Shown here piece by piece: positions 1-11,213 of a stretch of DNA of 64,000 nucleotides. The DNA is from Megalobrama amblycephala. Its lineage: Eukaryota > Chordata > Actinopteri > Cypriniformes > Xenocyprididae. The stretch's first letter is position 1, and the number at the start of each line of letters is the position of its first letter. The stretch covers positions 396,501-460,500 of the forward strand of contig NC_063045.1 in NCBI RefSeq assembly GCF_018812025.1, read 5' to 3'. The position numbers and the translations under genes were made by a program. Below the pieces are notes generated by a model. The model did not search any database, was not told the DNA's origin, and saw nothing but the letters and a program-made list of their open reading frames with translations.

Positions 1-1300
1 TGTACTGTAGGTTTTTACAGTAATGTGCTGCTAAATCTACAGCGACATTTAACAGTGAGGTGTTGATGTTATTATAATCTAAATTATTATCACTATATTT
101 TCCACACCTTTTTAGTAGGCTATACCTTTCGAATCTGCGTATTCTTATCTAGTTATCACCAAGATAATCAGACAATATAGATATATTTGATTAGTCTTTC
201 TCTATTTCATTTCCACTGGTGGGAATAATGCTGTTCAATAATCAAAACGTTGTTCAAAGTATATGTTGGAATTTGTTCCCCTACTTTCTGTTTATAAAAT
301 AGTCAGAACTAGAAAGGGTGAACTCTCTCTCTCTCTCTCTCTCTCAGATTCAGATTGGTTGAGGTAGTGGTCACAGTGCAGCAGGAAGTGTGTCTGAGAT
401 CACAGTGAACACAGTCTCTGCTCTCGCGGCTGCCATCTGTCTGTGCCGTCCTCTCTCTACAGCTAGGCTATGATCATATATGTTCTTTCACACAGCTCAG
501 ATATTCTGCTGGTTTGTAGTCTCTTTTTAGTTGTAAATTGAGCTCCATCTTCTTTTGTAATTTAGTGGCATCTTTCCAATAGTTGATGTAATTTTGTTTT
601 TGTAATTGAACAGTTTAGTTGTGCCAGATTGTGGTGTGCAGGTTTGGCTGTAGTTTCAGCACCAGCTGTGAGAGGGCGCCCTTGAGCAGGTTCTGCTCCT
701 GACACTGCAGAGCTTCAGTCTGGCATGAGCTCGATTCACTGCATTTCAGGTGCTGGTAGAATTTCAGAGCTCATTTTTGGATGGTTATCAATAAAGGGTA
801 CTGTCCTCATTCAGCTCTGCATGAGTTGTTTGGTGTCGCTCTGTTTACTTTTAAGATGCTTTTACAAATTTGAGTATGCAGAGTTTCGGTTTCCTCTTTT
901 TCCCATTTTCAGAAATCTTGGGTTTTTAGAGGTCCCCGTAGCTGGACTTGATTGAGACATTTGCAAAAGGCTTAAAATTAATGAGGCAAATATTGTCTCG
1001 TCCGGGGAACTCCAGGCCCAGTCTCTTTCACTGGATGATTCGGATCCAGCTACTCAATCTCAGCACACTGCAGAGTAGAGTGGGTCTGGCGGTGGGCTTC
1101 CACTATCTGAAGTCACAGGTTGAGCTTTGTAGGTCACCTCACCATTGGTTAGAACCATTAAGGAGATGAGGTCACTGAATTGATATAGAAAGGAATTAAG
1201 GGGGCATTTATTCATAATTTTATATATTATATTTTACATTATTACATTGGGGCAATTTAACTGGGGCCCTGGAGCTCCAATTATTATGGAAGGTTATCAT
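1..1300. other. Unassigned non-coding DNA
   Basis: No protein family, RNA gene or transposon terminus was recognised here. The only clear structure is a pure CT run at 323-345. Open frames are short and look like chance. Confidence 0.5.
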
Positions 1301-1304
1301 GACA

Positions 1305-1812
1305 CCCTTACCATGTGCCTCCTCTCATCTGAGAGTTGTTTTCTTAATATAGTGGGTAGCATTAGAACAAATCTCACCTGTTGTGATGTGGCTTGGCCTC
1401 CTCTCAATTGGAGAGTCATCTTGAAACCAAGGCCACCGCTCATCTGAGCTCCAGGTATTTGATATTTCAAGTGTTCGGCCCTCTGGGGGCTGCCTAGATA
1501 ACCATTCTGTTGTGAGTGAGTTGGCTTAGAGGGTCTTTCTAAAAAGCTGAAGCCACTGCTCTACTGAGCTCCAGGCGAGATCATGATTTCAAGTGTATAG
1601 CCGTCTTTAGGCCTCCTTGATCAAGCACCCTATGCTCCTCTCTCTGAGAGAGTATGAAGCACTATGCTGAAGCCTCGGCTCCCCTAAACTCCAGCTAGAT
1701 CATGACTTCAAGCGTTCTGCCCTCTGTGGGCCCTCTTGACAATCACCCTGTGGTGAGTGAGCTGGCTTTCTCTCATCTGAGAGCCACTACGTCGAAGCTG
1801 CTGCTACATTTT
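1305..1812. repeat. Degenerate tandem repeat, unit about 121 bp
   Basis: A block with GAAGCCNCNGCTC followed by CTGAGCTCCAG recurs near 1426, 1547, 1668 and, weaker, 1792, a spacing of 121-124 bp. Each unit also carries a small palindrome of the form CTCTCATCTGAGAG or a variant, and a block reading GTGAGTGAGCTGGCT. Units are diverged, so the array is old. No reading frame persists across units. Confidence 0.7.
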
Positions 1813-1904
1813 GAAATTTGTTTTGAATATGCATTGCAGTACTGTATGAGTAGAATATATTGTATTTTAGAGGTTAAGTACATGTTCAAATAAAAAGTTT
1901 AAAA

Positions 1905-2014
1905 GTCAAAGTCTCTCTCTCTCTCTTAGTCTTACTCTCTTCTTGCAGCTCCTCGTTCTTTTCACTCACAAGATTTCTCACATGGCCCCTCCTCTCTCTG
2001 TCAGAGGCAGTCCG

Positions 2015-2047
<33 letters not shown>
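1905..2047. repeat. CT microsatellites
   Basis: Two CT/TC runs (about 1909-1927 and 2016-2047) flank a short non-repetitive spacer. Short open frames over these runs are simple-repeat artefacts. The stretch 2050-2547 that follows holds nothing I recognise. Confidence 0.85.
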
Positions 2048-2049
<2 letters not shown>

Positions 2050-2547
2050 CACAGTCACCATTTACTTTTGCTATAGGAGAGAGAAACAAGTGTTCTTTCC
2101 TGATTCTAGTTTATCTCTATCAGTGGATATTGTTCTTTTTTCAAACAGTCATAATCTGTGCATCATTAATGAAAGAGAGAGAAAAACAGATTCTTTCTCT
2201 ATTCACACACACAAGTCACCGGGTCACTGTTTATTTCTATCAGGTACTTCTTATTTTCTTAATAACAGCGTGTGAAATTTAGAAAATTGTTTCCTTTGTT
2301 TTGTGAAGCCTTGTGCCAGCCACCGTGGTCCTATCCTGACCTCTTCCTGGCTCCTGGCTGGCTCACCAGTAATGTTGTGGCAAATTCAATGTCTCAGTGT
2401 CGCTTCAGTTCTGGTCTCAAAGAAATCTCTCAGAGTCGAATTTCCAGGTCTCAGAAGCTTTAACTTTATTGTCAAGCAACAAAGTGAGATGCCAGCTGTT
2501 CATCTGATCATCTCACTTGCAACACGATTGAAACTAGAGGTTGCAGC

Positions 2548-2613
2548 ATTTAGCCTCCTTGTTAGTGCATCCGACTCCCATGCCAGACACCCAGGTTCGA
2601 GGCCCGCACCTCC
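2548..2613 (+). repeat. tRNA-like (SINE head) sequence
   Basis: A B-box match GGTTCGAGGCC follows an A-box-like TAGCCTCCTTGTTAGTGC at about tRNA spacing. It does not fold as a normal tRNA by eye (no paired acceptor ends), so it is more likely a tRNA-derived SINE head or tRNA relic than a working gene. No SINE tail was identified downstream, where a solo LTR starts at 2662. Confidence 0.4.
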
Positions 2614-2661
2614 ATCTGTCAGTCAAACAGACAAACAGGCAGCAGCTAGAGAGGCTGGGAA

Positions 2662-3134
2662 TGTCACGATTGCTGATCCGCTGTCTCATCCTGTTGTCTG
2701 CGTGTGTGTGCGTTCGGTCACGTAATCGGTTCGTGTGGGCATCGCTGCTGATTGTCATGATCAGCGGCAGCTGTTTCTCATCACCTCAGCCTATTTAATG
2801 CCCTGTCTTTCGTCTCTTGTTTGTCAGATCGTTGTATGAAGTACCCTGTGTTGTTTCCTGTGTTCCTCGTGTGTGTTTCCTGTTGGATCAGAGATCTTCG
2901 TGCCGTTGTGTTCCTGTCTCTTGTTCTTCGTTGGATTATTCTCGTTGATCATCACCTGATCTTCACTCACCCGGACTTCAATCACGATCTTCACTCACCT
3001 GTTCCACAGCTCATCGAAGTCCCTGCATCATCGCTCTCCTGCTGACTGCCACATTACCTCTGTTTCCTGGTGTGAAGCTCAATAAATGAGATTATTTAAC
3101 TTGCACTTGCATCTGCCTTTTATTTCCCGTGACA
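2662..3134 (+). mobile_element. Solo LTR, Gypsy (Tf1/sushi-like) type
   Basis: A 473-bp unit starts TGTCACG and ends CGTGACA. It is flanked by GGGAA (2657-2661) and GAGAA (3135-3139), a 5-bp target duplication with one mismatch. A TATA-like TATTTAAT at 2792 lies 31 bp before TTGTCAGATCGTTGT, which is also found at the same offset in the solo LTR at 9537. AATAAA occurs near the 3' end. No internal region is attached, so it is a recombined solo LTR. Confidence 0.75.
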
Positions 3135-3139
3135 GAGAA

Positions 3140-3655
3140 AATCTCATCTATCACCGCACCATCAGTAGTGGTGCTCTACAGGGATGTGTGCTCACCCCAT
3201 TGCTCTTCTTCCTCTACACCTACAACTGCACCACAAAAGATCCCTCCGGCAAGGTCCTGAAGATTACAGATGACACCACACTCATCGGCCTCTTCCAGTA
3301 CAGTGACGAGTCTGCTTACAGACAGGTGGTTAAAGAGCTGGCCGTCTGGTGCAGTTATAACAACCTGGAGCTGAACACACTCAAAACAGTGCAGATGATA
3401 GTGGACTTCAGGAGAAACACTCCAGCATTATTCCCACTCTTCATCATGGACAGCACTGAGGCAGCAGTGGAGTCATTCAGGTTCTTGGGCACCATCATCT
3501 CTCAGGACCTGAAGTGGGAGTTCCACATAGACTCCAGCGTGAAAAAGTCCCAGCAGAGACTATACTTCCTTCACCAGCTGAGGAAGTTCAACCTACCACA
3601 GGAGCTGCTGAAACAGTTCTACTCTGCAGTGTTGACAGAACCGGGCTAATATGGT
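3140..3655 (+). mobile_element. L2-like LINE fragment (reverse transcriptase C-terminal half)
   Basis: The frame from 3086 reads a fish L2/Jockey-group reverse transcriptase segment: SSGALQGCVLTPLLF (usual GAPQGCVLSPLLF), then ITDDTTLIG where FADD would stand, then the thumb region with DFRRNTP and VESFRFLGTIISQDLKW. The catalytic FADD is altered to ITDD and the frame stops at 3649, so this is a dead fragment. Its 5' side abuts the solo LTR. The same family, but an earlier part of the protein, recurs at 55430-55746 next to another copy of the receptor flank. Confidence 0.8.
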
Positions 3656-3696
3656 CACACTTCCTGGTTCTAGTAAGAACTCAACACAGGCAAACA

Positions 3697-4287
3697 TTAC
3701 ACATGTGATTTACTGGCTTTTGAGTCAAATGAACCCTGTGATGATTTTCTCTTTTATTTGATCTGTTCAAACATCAGTGTGTCTGGTTTGATCTGTCGGT
3801 GGATAAACAGCTTCTGCTGGATGTTTGTCGTCTCTGTGTGCGTCAGCAGTTTGAGGTTGAAGTATTTCTTCATTTTCTCTCCTGATAATAAGAAGGTCAC
3901 TATCTTCCACTCCACACTAAACATCTTTACACTGAAATAAAGTGAATCCATCAACAGTCAAATAAGAGTCACAGGTCAGAGGTCAAATATGATTGGCAGC
4001 TCACAGCACTAAATAACACACCAGTAGATTCAGATATCTAGTCCAATATTTCACTCTTCTGCTGTTAGTTTTCATTCAGGCCCAGAATTCATTTGAAAAT
4101 GTAAGATCAGCAAAAGCTTGTTGATTTTCGTGATGTTAAAGGAGACGGATGTGTGAGTGGAAACTAACTGAGTTTGGGGGAGGATTCACACACAACCAGA
4201 TAAATATCAAAGTTCAGTGTGTTTCAGATCAATCTGAGGGTTTTCAGACATTTTAAGAGTTACTATCGTGGGCTTTTCAGTGAAGCG
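3697..4287 (+). repeat. Duplicated 5' flank of the Ig receptor gene, copy 1
   Basis: The block is closely similar to 25447-26175 and, in its first 330 bp, to 55747-56073. The run GAACCCTGTGATG to CACACCAGTAGATTC is the core. It contains AAATAAAG at about 3938, which could be the poly(A) signal of a lost upstream gene copy. The three copies keep a 60-66 codon frame on one or other strand, but frames are not consistently preserved, so I treat it as non-coding duplicated flank. Confidence 0.7.
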
Positions 4288-4339
4288 ATGAAGAAAATGT
4301 TCCTCAAGTTAGTTTTGCTCTGTTTGTGGCGTCTGGATG
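4288..4339 (+). CDS. Ig receptor copy 1, exon 1 (signal peptide)
   Basis: Encodes [18 protein letters not shown] with the last codon split. The Lys-rich n-region and Leu-rich core are a typical secretory signal. The donor GGTGAGT follows directly. It is identical in protein to copy 2 exon 1. Confidence 0.8.
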
Positions 4340-4508
4340 GTGAGTTTTAAATGTGTTTTTATGGCTTCAGTTGTGTCTGTTCTGGTACCATGTGATGAAT
4401 TACTGGTTAAATTAGTTAGAGAAGATTAACATTCACTGTTAGTGTCAGCGACGGTGGCTGTAGTGAAGCGCACGACTCAGGAAATAACTAAAAGAACAGT
4501 TTTTAATC

Positions 4509-4878
4509 TGTTACGAACCTGTCTTTTCCTTTGTCACATGGTGGTGGAAGTGTGGCGTTTGGATGTGACGTAAATGTCCAATTGGATAATTTATGGGTGG
4601 AGAGTATAAATAGCCGGCTGATCTACTCAACAGTACTTCCTCTGGTAGAACGTGTTTCTCCAGAGAAGTCATTTGCTCCAACCTGCTTTCATTTTTGTTC
4701 TTCCCAACCTTTCCTACCCACTGGATTCTTATTTTCTTTTGGTTTATTTACTCCCCTAGACATTGTGCTATTTTGTTTGGAACAGATAATTTTGTAATAA
4801 ACAACATGGCAATTCAAAGAACTCATTTGTGTTTGTGATCCTCTTTATGTTATGGTCAGGAACGAGCTGGCTGTGACA
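4509..4878 (+). mobile_element. Solo LTR in intron 1 of receptor copy 1
   Basis: A 370-bp unit starts TGTTACG and ends CTGTGACA, flanked by AATC on both sides (4505-4508 and 4879-4882). Copy 2 carries the uninterrupted site at 26393-26396, proving insertion after or independently of the duplication. TATAAATA at 4605 and AATAAA near 4796 mark promoter and polyadenylation signals. No internal region remains, and the superfamily (Gypsy or ERV) is not decided by a 4-bp duplication. Confidence 0.8.
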
Positions 4879-4989
4879 AATCTAATAATCCACAAAATAC
4901 ACAGGAGAATCATGAGGAGAAACACAACCACGTAACGTAGACGATACCGGACGATGAACTGAACAGAACTCAGGCTTTAAATAACAGGG

Positions 4990-5695
4990 ACTGTTAAAGA
5001 TTTGGTGTGAAGAGAGTATTAAGTGCCTTCAGGGTTGTTTTGAATGTATTTTGTGGGACCCACAAAAACATATAAAATATATCCTAATAACAAACCATGT
5101 GTATCAAAGAAATTTAAACAACTATTAATTCAGAAGAAAATAGCTTATTATAATAACAATGTCTCAGCTAAAAGAGACATTCAAAGAGAATTCAAAAGAC
5201 AAACTAAAGTAGATAAGACCTTAATCAAAAAATTGAGGCTACAATGTCACAAGGAAATTCTAAACAGGTCTGGGAGGGAATCAGGACGATGATTGATATC
5301 CCACATAAGAGTATAGAGAAGAAAAACATAAATATGACAGCCACAGATGGGAAAAAAGATTTTGAGCTATCAAACAGGTTAAGTTTGTTCTTTTCTCATT
5401 TTTGAGTGGAATAGTGAAGAGAGAAATAAAAATGAAGAAAATATCTTGACATTGACTAATATTTTTTCTATCATAGAAGAAGCTGATGTCAAGAAAATGT
5501 TTCAAAAATGCACAATACACACTATAATACAATACACAAGAGTCCTGGGACAGATAATATTTGTGGTTATGTCTTAAAAACCTGTGCTCAGCAATTATCT
5601 ACAGTTTTTGCTCTGTTGTTTCAAAAGTCTTTTGACCAGCATGTAGTGTCAACTATATGAAAAAACTTTAACTATAGTACTGATTCCTAAAATGA
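4990..5695 (+). mobile_element. L2-like LINE fragment (region before and at start of RT)
   Basis: Broken frames read the spacer between endonuclease and reverse transcriptase, with HKEILNRSGRESGR (5233-5290) and further on KSPGTDNICGYVLK, the fish L2-type KSPGPDNICG motif. Several stops and frameshifts interrupt it. Homology with copy 2 of the receptor flank stops where this fragment begins. Confidence 0.65.
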
Positions 5696-5699
5696 ACAT

Positions 5700-6790
5700 G
5701 CTTGCATAATGGTCTGAAACTATTCTGATTCGTTCGGGCCGCTCTGTCACTGAATCATCTGAAGAGGTTTCTCGCTCAGTAAAACAAACAGACCATATAT
5801 CAAGAGAACAAATAGCGCTGTTGTTTAGTTGATTCACTAGTTTGATCTACGCTGCACAGCCAAGTGTCAATCATTTGACAGTGGTAGTGAGTAGCCAGTA
5901 CGGTTTTACCTGTGGTTACCAAGTCAGTCTCACTGTCAGAATATCTTCATTTAAGCCTATAATAATATGATAATTATAAATAAAACAATTCTTACCAATA
6001 ACTATGAGGTTGTATAATTAATATATATATATTTTTTATAATTTAAATAGTTGTACAAATCTGTAAATTACTAAGTTTTTACTTATGGTCTTATATCTGC
6101 ATACTGTTGGGTTTCACATTTCCAAGTAAATACAATGCTTTTAAGGTATATTTTAGCTCATTTATTGAAAGTGTTATGCGCCACCACAACCCTCCACTTT
6201 TCGGTTTGATGATCCAGCCCTCAAATTAAGCTAATTGAATAGTTCTGCACTAAACTAATAATGAGCAGTGGGTTCTGGGAAATGTAGTCTGGGATTAACA
6301 GAGTCTACAGAGACAATAATGGATGAGGCTGCCATCTGCTGGTACATAATGGCATCTGCAGCTGACAGGTAAAACATAGGGGGCAGCTTCCAGATGCTCC
6401 AACACAAAAGAACCGGTGGGAAGCAGAGCAGAGGTGGAGCCGGCGACAGGAAGGTGGGCCAGGACCATGGAGCAGAAACAGATGCAGGAGGAGAAGCAGG
6501 ACCAAGAGCCAGAGACCAGCAAGCTGGATGTGAGGAGATCATAAAGCCAGGGATTACCAAGGACGAAGCCTGCTGGACAGAAGGTCTCCAGAGTAGTCAT
6601 TATAATGGTGCTTTTGTCAAAAATGATTGATGAGTTAACAGGTGATCTGACCTATGACATTTGACATTTATGACATATGATATTTACCCTCAGGATATAT
6701 CCCCTCCCCCTCAACGGTTGACCTTTGACATTGGTTATCAATATGACTACTGATCCCTGCATTTTTGAAATACTTATGTTGTTGACCTAT
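5700..6790. other. Unassigned non-coding DNA
   Basis: AT-rich and without a recognised gene. A purine-rich stretch at 6394-6630 is open in three frames because of composition, not because of a protein family. Confidence 0.5.
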
Positions 6791-6794
6791 GGGT

Positions 6795-7308
6795 CCTTTG
6801 GGGGTGGAACAAATTGATGATTTTTGACTGTGCAAATTGGAAGTCCTGGGGGTAATTTTTGAACTTTCTGGGTCACACATGTGTTGAGCAGATGTGTGGT
6901 GGCATCCGCATTCCTGCTCACGGGCCACTCTTATCGCTCTCTCTCTGTGCAAGTGACAAAAATAAGAATCTATTGAAGAAACAGTTGGATCAAAATAACA
7001 AAAGAATAAACATGGTATATTTTATGAATTAGACTACACACACATTTCAAACATTCAGTTCTTTAAATAATTATAAATAAAATATATAATTGTATATAAC
7101 ATTGTTAATATAAGAGCCATTATTTGAATAATGCAATTTAATATTAAAGTTAGAAATGCATGAATAAGATATAATTTTAATTTGTTTGGATTTATATGTA
7201 TATTTGTTAAACACCCCCATGTTTATTCTGTAATGGTTTGCTCTGTTTTATTATTTATACTTCCAATTTGCACGGTCAAATATCATCAATTCATTCCACT
7301 CCCAAAGG
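6795..7308. repeat. Inverted repeat pair, 50-bp arms
   Basis: The segment 6795-6844 is the reverse complement of 7259-7308 with about five mismatches; both arms contain TGCAAATTGGAAGT or its complement. About 414 bp of AT-rich DNA lies between. This looks like a terminal or sub-terminal inverted repeat of a decayed DNA transposon, or two opposed copies of one repeat. No target duplication was seen. Confidence 0.65.
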
Positions 7309-7368
7309 ATGCAGGGATTGGGTCGCTAGTGAGCATACAATGGAGTAAGTGGTGTTGAACTTAATTCC

Positions 7369-7442
7369 AAAAATGTGCTATAAAATAACAATTTTAGCAA
7401 AAACTAGATTTTGCTAAAATTTTTATTTTATAGCACATTTTT
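7369..7442. repeat. Long near-perfect hairpin
   Basis: Arms 7369-7402 and 7409-7442 pair over 34 bp with one mismatch around the 6-nt loop ACTAGA. The sequence is AT-rich. It ends 9 bp before the left end of the Tc1-like MITE at 7451. Confidence 0.9.
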
Positions 7443-7450
7443 GGCAAATT

Positions 7451-7995
7451 TACACTGCCCTCCAAAAGTTTGGAAACACCCCTGGCAAAGTGTGGTTTTG
7501 GACGATATCAGCATAAATCCTGATCATTTTTTGGTGCAAATACATTACAGTAACTTGACATTATCATTGAAGACCAGCAATAATAATTTTCATTTTGATT
7601 ACATAATAATGCCGATATATACATGTTAAAGTCAGACATGCCCCTTTGCCAGCTGTGATGTCTGGTTACTGGTTTAAACTTGGCCCAGGTTTGTAAAAGA
7701 TTTTTGGGTCAGCACACATTGATAGCTTCAGCAATTGATTGCCAATTAAGTTTAGAAAACAATAAACCAATCAGAACCCAGTTTAGGTCAGATAGCTGCT
7801 AATGGTGGATATTTTGATGAATCGAAAATTTAAGTTTTTTTTTTTTATGTATAAACTGTTTATGTAATAAAATATGTTTTCATAGTTTTTGTTGTCCCTT
7901 ATCAGTGCAAAATTATCACAAATTAAAAAGGATTCATGCCAATATTGTCCAAAACCCCACTTTTCTAGGGCGTTTCTAAACTTTTTCCTAATACC
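7451..7995. mobile_element. Tc1/mariner-like MITE
   Basis: The left end TACACTGCCCTCCAAAAG matches the ACTGCC-type start of fish Tc1 elements. The left 75 bp are the approximate reverse complement of 7920-7994; both contain GTTTRGAAACRCC and GTGGGGTTTTGGAC or close variants. No transposase frame lies inside. The right outer end has decayed, so its TA duplication cannot be confirmed. Confidence 0.65.
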
Positions 7996-8827
7996 CGTGA
8001 GAGCTCTCTGAATAACGAGTACCTGTGTCATTTACTCAAATGGTGACTAAGTTGCGTAAATATAAATACAGCGGCCCTGCGAACACTAGGCCGCAGACGT
8101 CCTCGACTCAAGCTTCCACCGCCTCTGGCGATCTGCCTTCTATTTCGGAACTAGAATCGACGATGGACACAGAGAGCTGGAACCTAGATTTTATGCTCCT
8201 AAATGAAACATGGCTTAAAGACAGTTGCAGTTCAACAATCCTGAATGAAACCCCCTCCTAACTTTACTTTTATGAGTGTCTGCAGAGCTGTTAGGAGAGG
8301 TGGAGGTGTAGCTGCTCTATTTAAAGATGTCTATCAATGCAAGCAAGTGTCATTTGGTGATTACTTGTCTTTCGAATACTTGGGTATTGTGTTAAAAGGT
8401 GCTCCTCACATTCTACTTATAGTTATTTACAGGCCTCCAAAATACTCTCCAGTCTTTGTTGAGGACTTTACAGAACTGTTATCAGCAATTTCCTCAGAGT
8501 TTGACTGTTTTGCTATTACTGGGGACTTTAACATCCACCTAGATAATGCAGAATTCAATATGGCAAAAGAAATCCTAACAGTTTTTAATACTTTTGATCT
8601 GACTCAGCATGTACATGGACCTACACATGAGGCATGAGGCATGAGGCATGTGGCGAAAGACAAAACTTGAAATCCACTATAACATCTATAAAGATATCCT
8701 TCATGCTTTCATTGTGGAACTAGGCAAAGCTAGACAGACCTTCTTCTCAAATATTATAAACAGAAACTTAAACAACACCCGCACTCTTTTTGCTACTGTA
8801 GAGAGACTAACAAACCCCCCAAGTCAG

Positions 8828-8908
8828 ATTATTTTAAGTCTGTTTTGCTGCAATTTGAAAAAATACCTGAAAACGCGCCGGCGCGTTTTTTAGACCTCAG
8901 GGAGTTAA
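8828..8908 (-). mobile_element. Terminal fragment of the piggyBac-type MITE
   Basis: About 80 bp match, in reverse, the first 80 bp of the MITEs at 13438 and 22466, including the 20-bp palindrome AAAACGCGCCGGCGCGTTTT (8870-8889) and the end AGACCTCAGGGAGTTAA. It stands inside the L2-like LINE at a point where LINE sequence has been lost. Confidence 0.8.
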
Positions 8909-9536
8909 ATGGTTCAGGTCATACTTAGAAGGGAGAGGTTATTATGTGAGTATCGGTGACCATAAGTCAGAGTGGATATCCATGACATGCGGAGTCCCTC
9001 AAGATTCAATACTTGCACCCCTCCTGTTAAACCTATATTTGCTGCCACTGAGCCAAATATTAAGAAAGAACCAAATTGCATATCACAGCTATGCAGATGA
9101 CATCCAGATTTACCTAGCCCTATCACCTAACGACTATAGCCCCATTGACTCCCTGTGCCAATGCATTGATGAAATTAAAAATTTTATGTGCCTAAACCTA
9201 CTAAGACAAAACTGAAGTCATTGCATTTGGAAACAAAGATGAAGTTCTCAAAGTGAACATGTACCTTCACTCTAGGGGTCAAACAACTAAAAATCAAGTC
9301 AGGAATCTTGGTGTGATTTTGGAGTCAGACCTGAGTTTCATTAGCCATGTAAAGACAGTAACTAAATCAGCATATTATCATCTCAAAAATATTGCAAGAA
9401 TTAGATGCTTTGTCTCCAGTCAAGACTTAGAGATTGTTCATGCTTTCATCACCAGCAGGGTGGATTATTGTAATGGGCTCCTCACTGGCCTTGCCAAAAA
9501 GACCATAAGACAGCTGCAGCTCGTACAGAATGCTAC

Positions 9537-10027
9537 TGTCACGGTTCGCAGATGCATTGTTTCCTTCTTGTCACGTGCTCTGTGTTGTGACAGCAGTGGG
9601 TGTGTTTGTGTATGTATGCGTGCGAGTGTGTTTGTATCCAGGCCACGTGGATCATCAGTGGATCCAGCTGCCACTCATCACCGTCTCCACCTGCTGCTCA
9701 TTCCCTCACCCCTTTAAATACTCACCTCATTCTCATCTCCATTGTCAGATCGTTGTTTGGTGTCCTGTTCGTGGTTGTCTGTTCCTGACCGGAGTTCCTG
9801 TTGTTCGTCGTCAGTCCCTGGATTACTGTCATCGTGTCTCGTCTCATGTCTGGATCCTGGAATCATCTCACCGCCATTCTTCACGTCACCACCACGCTGC
9901 ACCAATCGATCATCCCAGTCCCTGCGCCAACCGAAGCCTGCACATTTCATTGACTGAGACTTTATATCTGCTTGTTGTTCAATAAACGGCCGTTACTTGC
10001 AATTGCTTCCTGTGTTCAATCATGACA
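9537..10027 (+). mobile_element. Solo LTR inside the L2-like LINE
   Basis: A 491-bp unit starts TGTCACGG and ends ATCATGACA. The LINE reading QNA resumes as AAGRI on the other side. Flanks GCTAC (9532-9536) and GCTGC (10028-10032) are a 5-bp duplication with one mismatch. A TATA-like TTTAAATA (9713) lies 31 bp before TTGTCAGATCGTTGT, as in the LTR at 2662, so the two belong to one family. Confidence 0.85.
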
Positions 10028-10619
10028 GCTGCTGGCAGGATTCTGAGCAGAACCAGAAAATATGAACACATCACACCAGTCCTCAGATCCTTGCACTGGC
10101 TTCCAGTTGCATTTAGAATTGATTTTAAAGTACTGTTACCTGTTTATAAATCACTCAATGGCCTACGACCTCAATACATTGCAGATATGCTCATAGAATA
10201 TAAACTCAGATCACTCAGATCATCAGGATCAAGTCACTTAGAAATACCAAGGGTTCACTCAAAACAAGGAGAGTCTGCTTTTAGCTGTTACGCCAGCCGC
10301 AGCTGGAACCATCTTCCAGAAGAGATCAGGTGTGCTCCAACAGTAGCCACATTCAAATCCAGACTCAAAACATATCTTTTTATCTATGCATTTGCTGATT
10401 GAGCACTGTGCTATGTCTGAAGTGTTTGCATTTTATTTTATACGTATTATCTTTTTTTTTATTCTTTTAATTCCTTTTCCTGTTTTTATTTAATTTTTAA
10501 TGTATTTTATATCTTTTATGTATCATCTCGTTGTTTCTGACTTTTAATGCATTTTAAATATCGCGGTCTGGTTGAAAGAGCTGGGAGAATTAGGAAGAAA
10601 GTGATTTAAATTTTGGTAA

Positions 10620-10840
10620 ATTTGGATAAGGGGAAATTTGAGCTATGGTGCATGGTTAAGATATCTCTGGATTACAGTCAGGACACTTTCCAAAGGGAGA
10701 AATTTCCAAAGGGGAAATTTGAACTGCGTTGCATAGATAAGATATCTCCGGAAGGGGGATTAGGGCTGTGTGGTGCAGTTTGAGGTGTCTTGGCAAAAGG
10801 GGAGATTAAAACTTTGTTTATCAGTTTGAAGTGCCTTAAC
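10620..10840. repeat. Short degenerate repeats in LINE 3' region
   Basis: Blocks containing GGGGAAATTTGA followed by a TGCATGGTTAAGATATCTC-like run recur near 10630 and 10718, with a weaker third near 10785. Spacing is about 85 bp. They lie within the 3' part of the L2-like LINE. Confidence 0.45.
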
Positions 10841-11054
10841 AGCTGGAGCTAGACAGCGGTGCCGTTGTGTGAGGATGATCCATTTAGATCCAATCTGATG
10901 GCACATGGCAAACATCAACAACAAAAAAACTCCCTGAAACTTCCTAGCTCATCCATCCAGATAGCAAAATTCTCTGTTTTTACTGTTATTTCTATTCCTT
11001 ATGTTCTATTTTTATTACTCTTCTTCATGTAAAGCACTTTGAATTACCATTGTG

Positions 11055-11132
11055 TCAAGTCAAGTCAAGTCAAATTTATTTATATAGCGCTTTTACAATT
11101 GGTAATTGTTTCAAAGCAGCTTTACATATTAG
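11055..11132 (-). mobile_element. L2/SINE 3' tail (cyprinid HAmo-like)
   Basis: Read on the - strand, this ends AGCGCTATATAAATAAA then (TTGAC)n, the common 3' tail of a cyprinid L2 LINE and its partner SINE. It splits the 3' end of the larger LINE: CATTGTG before and TATGAAATGTGC after. The same tail in + orientation is at 15770-15846. Confidence 0.7.
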
Positions 11133-11213
11133 AAGCAGTGTATGAAATGAAGTGTATGAAAAAGAAGTGTATGAAATGTGCTATACAAATAAAATTGCCT
11201 TGCCTTGCCTAGG

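Larger units (their letters stand above)
8100..11213 (+). mobile_element. L2-like LINE, long but broken copy
   Basis: The order is endonuclease (8190-8636), reverse transcriptase (8910-9215), C-terminal part (9253-9536 and 10028-10402), 3' UTR and a (TTGCC)n tail at about 11196-11213. Endonuclease motifs are NETWL at 8200 and GDFNIH at 8522. RT shows CGVPQDSILAPLL then SYADDIQIY. It is interrupted by a piggyBac MITE end (8828-8908), a solo LTR (9537-10027) and a minus-strand L2/SINE tail (11055-11132). The stretch between endonuclease and RT is mostly deleted. Stops and frameshifts rule out activity. Confidence 0.8.

Noticed and set aside
2548..2613. Functional tRNA gene
   Set aside because: The B box is good but there is no acceptor or anticodon pairing by eye; kept only as a tRNA-like repeat.
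3754..3954. 66-codon minus frame conserved in copies 1 and 3 of the receptor flank
   Set aside because: Copy 2 breaks the frame and substitutions do not favour silent sites; I treat it as duplicated non-coding flank.
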